This document shows, in pieces, positions 7,652 to 13,180 of a DNA stretch of 13,180 bases; within the stretch, counting starts at the first letter, position 1, and each line of letters starts with the position of its first letter. Made by a program: the position numbers and the translations under genes. Source of the DNA: Bacteroidota bacterium (GTDB lineage: Bacteria; Bacteroidota; Bacteroidia; Flavobacteriales_F; PHOS-HE28); NCBI GenBank assembly GCA_023418095.1, contig JAEZDL010000268.1:1-13180 (forward strand), in the 5' to 3' direction. The notes under the pieces are model-generated. The model had not been told where the DNA came from. It worked only from the letters and a program-made list of their open reading frames with translations, and ran no database searches.

Positions 7652-8199
7652 TCCGGCTCGATCGGCGAGATGGTGGTGATCACCGGATAGCCGAAAAGCC
7701 CGTCCGCGATCGCGATCTCGATCCAACCGATATGCCGTGATCTGCTTTCAGCATCGATCGGCTTCATCTGCGGCAGCTCATCATTTTCGATCCAAAAGCG
7801 ATGCACATCGATCCGCTGCTGGTGCGGAACAGCGAAATATTCGGGTGTTGAATGGATGGTGAAATTGAGCGCAAGTCCGATCGTGAAAAGCGAGGGACCG
7901 ATCGCGAGCAGGTTGAAAAGGAACCATTCCAGCCGCTCCATGCCGAGTTTCGATCCGCTCATTTTATATGGAATAAGGTTGCCCGCGAAGGCGAAGAGCG
8001 CGAACCAGCGGAACAGATCGGTGTAGGTGATCAGCGTGCGCGAACCGAGGAACCAGAACGAGATGAGGAACAGGAAAACACCGATCGCCATGAAGGTGCC
8101 GGGCCACGACCGATCGGCGTGCCCATTCACCGTGGGTTGTTGACGCCGGAACGCTGGCGGCCGCACGTACCGCGTTGGGAGCGATTTCCTTTGTGGCAT
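7648..8199 (-). CDS. Predicted membrane protein with three transmembrane segments, unknown function
   Basis: I do not recognise a family. The protein has 183 residues. Residues 1-33 are basic and polar (RKSLPTRYVRPP, FRRQQ) and probably cytoplasmic. Hydrophobic segments follow at about 34-51 (GVFLFLISFWFLG), 62-78 (FRWFALFAFAGNLIPY) and 92-113 (FLFNLLAIGPSLFTIGLAL). A soluble tail of about 70 residues ends the protein. The reading frame is supported by the coherent hydrophobic pattern; opposing frames over this stretch give arginine- and histidine-rich translations typical of shadows. The ATG at 8199 is the chosen start. The gene is convergent with the lipoprotein and divergent from the secreted protein at 8328. 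Confidence 0.75.
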   Translation of the reverse strand: MPQRKSLPTRYVRPPAFRRQQPTVNGHADRSWPGTFMAIGVFLFLISFWFLGSRTLITYTDLFRWFALFAFAGNLIPYKMSGSKLGMERLEWFLFNLLAIGPSLFTIGLALNFTIHSTPEYFAVPHQQRIDVHRFWIENDELPQMKPIDAESRSRHIGWIEIAIADGLFGYPVITTISPIEPD

Positions 8200-8327
8200 C
8201 AGCCTGACAAGATATCATGCCCGCTTGCCAGCCGATCCGCCGCCATACGAAAATGCCTGAAAGCCGCGTTGATCGCAGGGAATTGCGAACTTCGCTGGCC
8301 CGGGAATTGATATTTCCGCAGGTGGGA
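8200..8327. promoter_or_regulatory. Divergent intergenic region between membrane protein and secreted protein
   Basis: This 128-bp gap between divergent starts should hold two promoters. In minus orientation TATCTTGT at about 8207-8214 resembles the Bacteroidota -7 box but lies only about 8 nt from the ATG, so transcription from it would be almost leaderless. In plus orientation the best match is TATTTCCG near 8311-8318, just before the ATG at 8328, again imperfect. Neither has a clear TTTG at -33. Confidence 0.25.
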
Positions 8328-9230
8328 ATGCACAAGCTGATCGTACATATCATATTTCTTCTTTTCGCTCTCGGCGCGAACGCACAAGTACTCGTGGTGC
8401 TGCCCGAAGCGGAGGAGCCGAAAATGCCGCATTTCAACGAGAAGTTCATCGCCCGCAACAAGATCGCTGCGATCCATGGCGAGATCATGGTGAAGCGCGA
8501 CAATGTGCCGATGGTGACGCAGAAGGAGAAGTATCTGTATCGGTTCGATGAGCAGGGCCGGATCACCTATCGCAACAGCTCCTTCGGCCAACCGGGGACG
8601 GGCCGGGATACGGCTTCAACCATCTTCGATTACGATCCCAACGGACTGTTGCAACAGAAGCTTCGCAATGACCTGAACGGCCATTTCGCCTACAAGATCG
8701 AGCGCGATGCGAAAGGGGTTCCGATCCGTGAAACGTATACCAGGATCGAGAACCTGAACAGCGATCGGTATAAGCTCGTGCCTGGTGCCGTCACCGAGAT
8801 CAGCGATGAGTTCTACCGCTACGAACAGGTGAACGACACGATGCAGAAGAAGATCTTCATCAACGATCTGCAACTGCCCTATCGCGAACAGCTTTTCATA
8901 AAGAACAAGCTCGGTTACCTCACCGCGATCGAGGATCGGTACCTTGTGAGCAACCGGCGCTCGCGGATCCGTTTCAGTTATGATGACAAAGGCCGGATGA
9001 TCGAACGGATCGATCAGCCCGATATCCTGAAGGAAAAGAGGACAAAACGCGTTTGGCGTTATGATGCCGCCGGGAACGTGACTGAAGGTGAACTCTGGCA
9101 CGACGATGTACAGATCGATCGGGAGGAATACCTGTACGAGGAAGGAACCATGATGCTGAAGGCAAGGCTCACCAAGGACCTTGCGACCAATACGATCAAC
9201 GTGGTGCGTTTCCGCACCGAACTGCGCTGA
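8328..9230 (+). CDS. Secreted YD-repeat-like protein, unknown function
   Basis: This 300-residue exported protein opens with a signal peptide (MHKLIVHIIFLLFALGANAQ). An in-frame ATG at 8217 would add 37 polar residues ahead of it, so the 8328 start is preferred. After a polar linker the body has repeated motifs of the form (Y/F)-x-(Y/F)-(D/E)-x-x-G-x-(I/L/M), for example YRFDEQGRITYRN, FDYDPNGLLQQK, FSYDDKGRMIER and WRYDAAGNVTEG. These resemble YD/RHS-type beta repeats. There is no RHS core, toxin tail, lipobox or T9SS C-terminal domain, so it is likely periplasmic or secreted. It ends with TGA abutting the tsaB stop codon. The exact role is unknown. Confidence 0.83.
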   Translation: MHKLIVHIIFLLFALGANAQVLVVLPEAEEPKMPHFNEKFIARNKIAAIHGEIMVKRDNVPMVTQKEKYLYRFDEQGRITYRNSSFGQPGTGRDTASTIFDYDPNGLLQQKLRNDLNGHFAYKIERDAKGVPIRETYTRIENLNSDRYKLVPGAVTEISDEFYRYEQVNDTMQKKIFINDLQLPYREQLFIKNKLGYLTAIEDRYLVSNRRSRIRFSYDDKGRMIERIDQPDILKEKRTKRVWRYDAAGNVTEGELWHDDVQIDREEYLYEEGTMMLKARLTKDLATNTINVVRFRTELR

Positions 9231-9923
9231 TCATCCACCGATCTTCTTTCCCGGCTGCGTAACGTTCGCCGGTTTTCCGTAGGAAGGAACGAGGTAGGCA
9301 AGATCATCAAATTCCTTTGCGATCGTGCGCCGATCGGCCTCTTTCAACATGTGTTCTGCTGAAGCGGTGATCTGAGGAAGATGAACGATCGTGTTGTTTG
9401 AATTCCAGAATTCCACCGCCTTGTCCGCGCCATCACCGAATACGATCGTGCCTGCAGGCCGTTGTCCGATCCAGGGCTGATCAATGATCACGGGTTCCAT
9501 CGGGCCGAGGATCTTTCCCATTTCAGAGAATGGTTGCGTGAACACTTCCATTCGCCGGGCATCGATCATGGGCCAGAGTTCCTTCGCGCCAGCCATGCCC
9601 GATGCAAGGGCTGCTTCCACAAGCGTTCTCAATGTGGTGATCCCGATGATGGGAATATCCAGCGCATAGCTCCAACCTTTCGCTGCCGAGACGCCGATCC
9701 GCGAACCGGTGTACGATCCCGGCCCGATCCCCACGGCGATGGCATCAATGTCAGTGAAGGCAAGTCCTGCTTCAGCAAGAACTTCTCCGGCGAACAGGTT
9801 CACCTTTTCAGCGTGGGAAAGCCGCTCGCTTTGATCTTCGCGCAAGGCGAGCAGATCTCCATCGCGGCCTACGGCAACACTACAGAGTTTCGTTGCGGTC
9901 TCTATGGCCAGTACGATCGGCAT
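9231..9923 (-). CDS. tsaB: tRNA N6-threonylcarbamoyladenosine (t6A) biosynthesis protein TsaB
   Basis: TsaB is the non-catalytic partner that dimerises with TsaD and, with TsaE, transfers the threonylcarbamoyl group to A37 of ANN-decoding tRNAs in the cytoplasm. The 230-residue length is normal. Visible family features are IETATKLCSVAV (7-18, the degenerate ASKHA phosphate-1 region), LSHAEKV (35-41), GIGPGSYTGSRIG (65-77, usually GPGSFTGLRIG), MIDARRMEVFTQ (119-130) and the tail YLVPSYGKPANVT (210-222). The ATG at 9923 is only 3 bp after the TolC-family stop, so cotranscription is likely. The Phe-to-Tyr and Leu-to-Ser changes in the GPGS motif are minor. Confidence 0.96.
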   Translation of the reverse strand: MPIVLAIETATKLCSVAVGRDGDLLALREDQSERLSHAEKVNLFAGEVLAEAGLAFTDIDAIAVGIGPGSYTGSRIGVSAAKGWSYALDIPIIGITTLRTLVEAALASGMAGAKELWPMIDARRMEVFTQPFSEMGKILGPMEPVIIDQPWIGQRPAGTIVFGDGADKAVEFWNSNNTIVHLPQITASAEHMLKEADRRTIAKEFDDLAYLVPSYGKPANVTQPGKKIGG

Positions 9924-9926
9924 CGA

Positions 9927-11351
9927 TCAGAGCGTTACCGGGATCCCTTGCAGGATATCCAGGTATTTCGTGGCCATGAGGTATTGGTACTTCGCGTTGA
10001 TCAGATCGGCGGTGGATCGGTTCAGGTTCGTTTTCGCGGTATTGAATTCCAGCGAAGTGATCACGCCCTGGGTGAAGCGTTCCTGCGCATATTCCAGCGC
10101 CAATTCACCGGCTTCCACCGCGCGGCTCGCGGCAGTGAAATTGCGATAAGCCGATCGTTGCATCACGATCGCATCGAGCACCGATCGCTGCATGTCGTTG
10201 CGGATCGAGACCATGTTGTTCCGTGTCTGTTCCGATCGGATGCGCGCCTGATCGATCGCGAATCGATTGTTCATCTGGTTGAACAAAGGGACCTGCAAAG
10301 TGAAGATCAGCGATTGGTTGAAATTCTGATCAAGCTGATCGCCGAAAGGCACAAGCGCCGTATTGATGCTGAAATCCGGACTGTAAACGATCTCGCCCGA
10401 TTCCGTAGCTCCGATCGGAACCGTGCCCGAAAGCACCGGCTCGCCCACCTGCTGGAAATTGCGTCCGCTGTAACCCGTGCCAAGCGATCCCTGCAACGAG
10501 AGCGAAGGAAGCGTTCCTGCGCGAGCGATCGAAACGGCCTTCTCAGCACTTTCCACCTGCAGCGCCGCCTGGAGATAAGCCGGATTCGTCCGCAGAACAT
10601 TGTCCAGCACTTGTTCCGGCGATGCTGCAGGCTCGGTGATCTGCAGATCGGTCACAGGTGGCGCAACGATATCGAACGTTAGCATTTCCTGCGGTTCCAA
10701 TTGCATCGCACGGCCAAGCGCGAGCATGCGTTGTTCCTGCTGGTTCTGCAGATCGGTGAGGCTTGCCTCCTCCTGCGCCAGCTGCGCATCCAGACTTAGA
10801 TATTCCGCTCGCGCGAGCCTGCCGGCATCCACTAGTTCCTGCGTCAACCGCAATTGTTCACGCGTATTGGCGATCTGTGTTTCCGTGGCACCGATCCTTT
10901 CGCGGAGACCGAGCACATCAAGAAAGGCCTGCACTACTTCAAGCCGAACATCGTTACGGGCTGTCTGCAATCCCTGGCCCGCTGCTTCCAGATCGATCTT
11001 CGACTGCTTTATCGTGTTCTGCTTCCTCAATCCACCGAACAGATCGATGTTGCTGCTGAGGAAGAAATTGTTCGTCTGCACCTGATCGGTGGCGAAGGTG
11101 TTGGTGAACCGATCGACAACACGGCCGTAGTTGTAGCCGTGTGTCGCAACTCCGTTCAGATCGGGCGCAAGACCCCACAGTGCGGTCTCCCTGGACTTAT
11201 CCGCCAGATCCATTTCCAGCGTGGCGTTCAGAACGTTCAGGTTCTTCTCTTCAGCGCGCGCGATGCATTGCTGCAGCGTCCATTGCTGTTGCGCGTGGAG
11301 CAGGGCCGGAAGAAGGCCGAGGGCAAGGATCAATGTACGCATGGCGATCAT
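9927..11351 (-). CDS. TolC-family outer membrane efflux protein
   Basis: This outer membrane channel-tunnel component of type I secretion or multidrug efflux has 474 residues from the ATG at 11351. Residues 1-21 are a signal peptide ending LLHAQ. WTLQQCIARAEEKNLNV then opens the mature protein, as in most Bacteroidota homologues. GYNYGRVVDRFTN and NIDLFGGLRKQN mark the first beta-barrel segment. Long heptad-like helices (TARNDVRLEVVQAFLDV, EQLRLTQELVDAGRLARAEY) and a second copy of the pattern (VPLFNQMNNRFAIDQAR, LEYAQERFTQGVITSLEF) give the two-fold OEP repeat. A second ATG at 11342 is nearly as good a start. A Met codon at 11396 would precede the promoter box at 11382-11389 and is rejected. 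No inner-membrane pump or adaptor gene is in the window, so the partner is unknown. Confidence 0.94.
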   Translation of the reverse strand: MIAMRTLILALGLLPALLHAQQQWTLQQCIARAEEKNLNVLNATLEMDLADKSRETALWGLAPDLNGVATHGYNYGRVVDRFTNTFATDQVQTNNFFLSSNIDLFGGLRKQNTIKQSKIDLEAAGQGLQTARNDVRLEVVQAFLDVLGLRERIGATETQIANTREQLRLTQELVDAGRLARAEYLSLDAQLAQEEASLTDLQNQQEQRMLALGRAMQLEPQEMLTFDIVAPPVTDLQITEPAASPEQVLDNVLRTNPAYLQAALQVESAEKAVSIARAGTLPSLSLQGSLGTGYSGRNFQQVGEPVLSGTVPIGATESGEIVYSPDFSINTALVPFGDQLDQNFNQSLIFTLQVPLFNQMNNRFAIDQARIRSEQTRNNMVSIRNDMQRSVLDAIVMQRSAYRNFTAASRAVEAGELALEYAQERFTQGVITSLEFNTAKTNLNRSTADLINAKYQYLMATKYLDILQGIPVTL

Positions 11352-11381
11352 GTTCTCTTTCCGCAGCGAATACGGAACGAA

Positions 11382-11389
11382 CAAAAATA
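11382..11389 (-). promoter_or_regulatory. Bacteroidota -7 promoter box for the tolC-tsaB pair
   Basis: In minus orientation this is TATTTTTG, an exact match to the Bacteroidota -7 consensus TAnnTTTG. A start about 7 nt on would give a leader of roughly 24 nt with the A-rich AAAGAGAAC before the ATG at 11351, which fits translation initiation in this phylum. No TTTG is visible 19-21 nt upstream, so support rests on the -7 box and position. Confidence 0.45.
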
Positions 11390-11405
11390 CCCGCACCTGC
11401 CGGGT
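11382..11405 (-). terminator. Weak hairpin with T-tract after ompA
   Basis: In minus orientation, ACCCG (11405-11401) pairs with CGGGT (11393-11389) across a 7-nt loop and runs straight into ATTTTTG. It lies about 50 nt after the ompA-family stop. The 5-bp stem is short but all GC save one pair, and a T-tract follows, as in a Rho-independent terminator. It shares its T-run with the promoter box above, so one of the two readings may be coincidental. Confidence 0.4.
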
Positions 11406-11456
11406 GGGCTGATCGGTTATGATGAACGGTGCGGTACTGTGGCGGATGGTGCCGGA

Positions 11457-12689
11457 TCAATAGCCCACCACCTTGATCTCCACACGCCTGTTGGCTTCGC
11501 TTTGTTCCGGACCTTTTGGATCGGGATAGATCATCATCGAATTCCCGAAACCCTTATAGCTGATGCGCGATGGATCGATCTCGTTCACGAGTAGGAAATC
11601 GTAAACCGCCTTGGCGCGCGCAGTGCTCAGGTCGATGAATTCCTTTTTGTTCTTGAACGTGGGCCCGTTCACATGGCCTTGGATCTCGATCCGCACGTTC
11701 GGGTTATCCTGCATGAACTGGAGCAACATCAGCAGCGAACCTTCCGATCCACGCATGATCCGATCGGCATCGCCTACGAAACGGATATCGCCCAACACCA
11801 CATGTTCACCCGCCGCGATCGGCATCAATTGAAGATCGACCTTCACCTCGGGATCGGTACTGCCCTTCACGTTCATCTTCGAGAACATGTAGCCTTTGCG
11901 CAAACAGGTCACTTTCAGTGCACGGTACACATCCATTTCATACATGTACTGGCTGCGGCCCTTTCCTTCCACCACCTCATCGAAGCTCATGCCCTCCACC
12001 GCGATACTCGCTTCCAACGGTGAACCGGTGCTCGCATCGAGAATGTTGATGAAGACCTTCTGTTTCTTCTTCACCGTTGCTGGATCGGGTTCTGGCGGTG
12101 GCGGTGGATCGTAATGGAAATGGATGGTATAGCCTGAAAGCGGACGTTCCTGGTGATCGACGACGAGATACATCAGCTGGCCTGCCTCCACATCGATCGC
12201 ACTGCTGTAACTGGCGCCAACACCCGATCGCACATACGGCTCGGGCGCATCTTCGGAAAGTCCGCAACGTGAGTTCAAGGAAGGATCGTTCCTGGAGATG
12301 TTCGATCGCACGGGAACCACTTCCTTGCTTATGATCTTATCGCAGATCCCCGGGATCGCCCCTTCGAAAAGAAGAAAATCGATATCGTCCTTCGGATCGT
12401 TCGGTATGATGTCGAACGTGAGTTTGCACTTCACCGGCACACGGAATTTGTACCAGGTGGTGTGGTGTTCGCGCTCGAACCACTGAAGATCTTCAGCGGG
12501 ATTCTCCTTTATCTCGAGCCTATTGCCGAAACCGCGCACGGCATGCTCGACCTTGAAAATGGTATCGGGGATCGTGATCGCGCCGGTGCAGTCGCCATTC
12601 TCCTGCGTGAAGCGCGCGGTGGTCTGGGCCATGCCTGAAATGGACAGTAGACAGGTCCCGAACAGCGATATGACGAGTTTTATTCTCAC
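11457..12689 (-). CDS. OmpA-family envelope protein with N-terminal beta-sandwich region
   Basis: This 410-residue exported protein probably tethers the outer membrane or a periplasmic complex to peptidoglycan. The start is GTG at 12689, opening a signal peptide (MRIKLVISLFGTCLL through GMAQ, 1-22). Residues about 28-195 form a beta-rich region (CTGAITIPDTIF, TTWYKFRVPVKCKLTFDI, DDIDFLLFEG) of the jelly-roll kind common before Bacteroidota OmpA domains. A PPPPPEPDP linker (195-203) leads to a small carboxypeptidase-regulatory-like beta domain (about 210-287). The OmpA C-terminal domain is at about 296-410, with IEIQGHVNGP, LSTARAKAV (Arg358), ISYKGFGNS and ANRRVEIKV. The usual Asp of GHTD is Asn341 here, while the binding Arg358 is kept. 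It has no eight-strand porin barrel, so it is not a classical OmpA. It lies 54 bp after metH and about 105 bp before tolC. Confidence 0.9.
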   Translation of the reverse strand: MRIKLVISLFGTCLLSISGMAQTTARFTQENGDCTGAITIPDTIFKVEHAVRGFGNRLEIKENPAEDLQWFEREHHTTWYKFRVPVKCKLTFDIIPNDPKDDIDFLLFEGAIPGICDKIISKEVVPVRSNISRNDPSLNSRCGLSEDAPEPYVRSGVGASYSSAIDVEAGQLMYLVVDHQERPLSGYTIHFHYDPPPPPEPDPATVKKKQKVFINILDASTGSPLEASIAVEGMSFDEVVEGKGRSQYMYEMDVYRALKVTCLRKGYMFSKMNVKGSTDPEVKVDLQLMPIAAGEHVVLGDIRFVGDADRIMRGSEGSLLMLLQFMQDNPNVRIEIQGHVNGPTFKNKKEFIDLSTARAKAVYDFLLVNEIDPSRISYKGFGNSMMIYPDPKGPEQSEANRRVEIKVVGY

Positions 12690-12743
12690 CGATCCCGCGT
12701 TTGTACGCAGGTGCGGTGGAATAGGATACGTTATCGATCCGAT

Positions 12744-13180
12744 CTACGCCAGCACCGCCGAATAGGCCAGATTGCTACCCAGCCAGCGTTCCATTTCCTC
12801 CACCTCCATCCCTTTCCTGCGCGCAAGGTCCTCCACTTGATCGCGTGCGATGCGGCCAACGCCGAAATATTTTGATCGCGGGTGTGCGAAATACCAACCG
12901 CTCACCGCCGCTGCGGGGTGCATGGCCAGACCTTCGGTAAGGATGATGCCGGTGTGCTTCGTGGCATCGAGCAGGCGGAACAATTCCGGCTTTTCGGTGT
13001 GATCGGGGCAGGCGGGATAGCCCGGCGCAGGACGGATCCCTTGATACGCTTCTGCGATCAGTTGATCGTTCCCGAACGCTTCATCGGGTGCGTAGCCCCA
13101 AAGTTCCTTGCGCACTTTCGCGTGAAGGAATTCCGCGAACGCCTCGGCAAATCGATCGGCGAGCGCTTTCAAGATGATCG
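12744..13180 (-). CDS. metH: Cobalamin-dependent methionine synthase MetH, C-terminal activation domain (5' part beyond window)
   Basis: The frame stays open to the window edge, so this is the last 145 or so codons of a gene of about 1200 codons. It encodes the AdoMet-binding reactivation domain, which remethylates oxidised cob(II)alamin during the methionine synthase cycle in the cytosol. Diagnostic motifs are LADRFAEAFAEFLH, VRKELWGYAPDE, GIRPAPGYPACPDHTEK (which contains the AdoMet-binding RPAPGYPACPDH), LTEGLAMHPAAAVSGWYFAHP, YFGVGRIARDQVEDLARRKGM and ERWLGSNLAYS. The domain ends at its normal C-terminus. Homology to MetH is clear. A split MetH with a separate activation-domain protein is possible in Bacteroidota and cannot be excluded without the upstream sequence. 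Confidence 0.93.
   Translation of the reverse strand, partial: IILKALADRFAEAFAEFLHAKVRKELWGYAPDEAFGNDQLIAEAYQGIRPAPGYPACPDHTEKPELFRLLDATKHTGIILTEGLAMHPAAAVSGWYFAHPRSKYFGVGRIARDQVEDLARRKGMEVEEMERWLGSNLAYSAVLA

Noticed and set aside
7964..8566. A 200-codon minus-strand frame across the membrane protein and divergent promoters
   Set aside because: It overlaps the better-supported frame with hydrophobic helices, and runs through the promoter region and antisense to the secreted protein. Its composition is Arg- and Ser-rich.
9462..10682. A 406-codon open frame on the plus strand
   Set aside because: It lies wholly antisense to tsaB and the TolC-family gene. Its translation is rich in Arg, His and Ser with no domain, signal peptide or membrane segment, as expected of a shadow frame.
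1..13180. A defence island, toxin-antitoxin pair, prophage or insertion sequence
   Set aside because: I looked for nuclease, helicase, transposase, integrase and toxin motifs and for terminal inverted repeats on both strands and saw none. The genes are housekeeping or envelope types.

Overview
The window is a stretch of Bacteroidota chromosome with rather high GC, in the mid-50s percent by eye. Four things point there: two secreted proteins of the choice-of-anchor L type, one ending in a type IX secretion (T9SS) type B sorting domain; signal peptides that end in A-Q; A-rich rather than Shine-Dalgarno-like leaders; and one good Bacteroidota -7 promoter box (TATTTTTG). A Flavobacteriales-like lineage is my inference, not something the sequence proves. 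The palindrome CGATCG is strikingly common, about 49 copies by hand count in 13.2 kb against about 4 expected. It occurs in genes on both strands and between genes.

Layout. Positions 1-5404 (minus) hold two tandem paralogous surface or secreted proteins. The downstream one (1-2122) is cut by the window edge. The upstream one (2267-5404) is complete: signal peptide, choice-of-anchor L domain, Calx-beta-like domain, six Ig/SprB-like repeats, a PKD-like domain and a T9SS type B tail. A strong hairpin terminator lies between them. Across a divergent intergenic region, 5595-6974 (plus) encodes a cytosolic M20 metallo-dipeptidase. Then come a structured intergenic element that looks like an interspersed repeat and a small LEA14-like lipoprotein (7136-7651, plus), whose signal peptide is built from a 12-bp tandem repeat. 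A three-helix membrane protein of unknown function (7648-8199, minus) overlaps the lipoprotein tail to tail. It is divergent from a secreted YD-repeat-like protein (8328-9230, plus), which abuts tsaB (9231-9923, minus) stop codon to stop codon. Upstream of tsaB on the minus strand are a TolC-family outer membrane protein (9927-11351), an OmpA-family envelope protein (11457-12689) and the C-terminal activation domain of cobalamin-dependent methionine synthase MetH (12744 to the window end).

How the genes fit together. The minus-strand series metH-ompA-tolC-tsaB is closely packed. tolC and tsaB are 3 bp apart and probably cotranscribed. ompA and tolC are separated by a hairpin and T-tract that overlaps the promoter box for tolC. 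Most of the window is core metabolism plus cell envelope. I see no CRISPR array, transposase, phage gene, tRNA, rRNA or recognisable defence system. The most unusual material is the tandem repeat-protein pair with an apparent two-module difference, the CGATCG excess, and the structured repeat that forms the leader of the lipoprotein gene.
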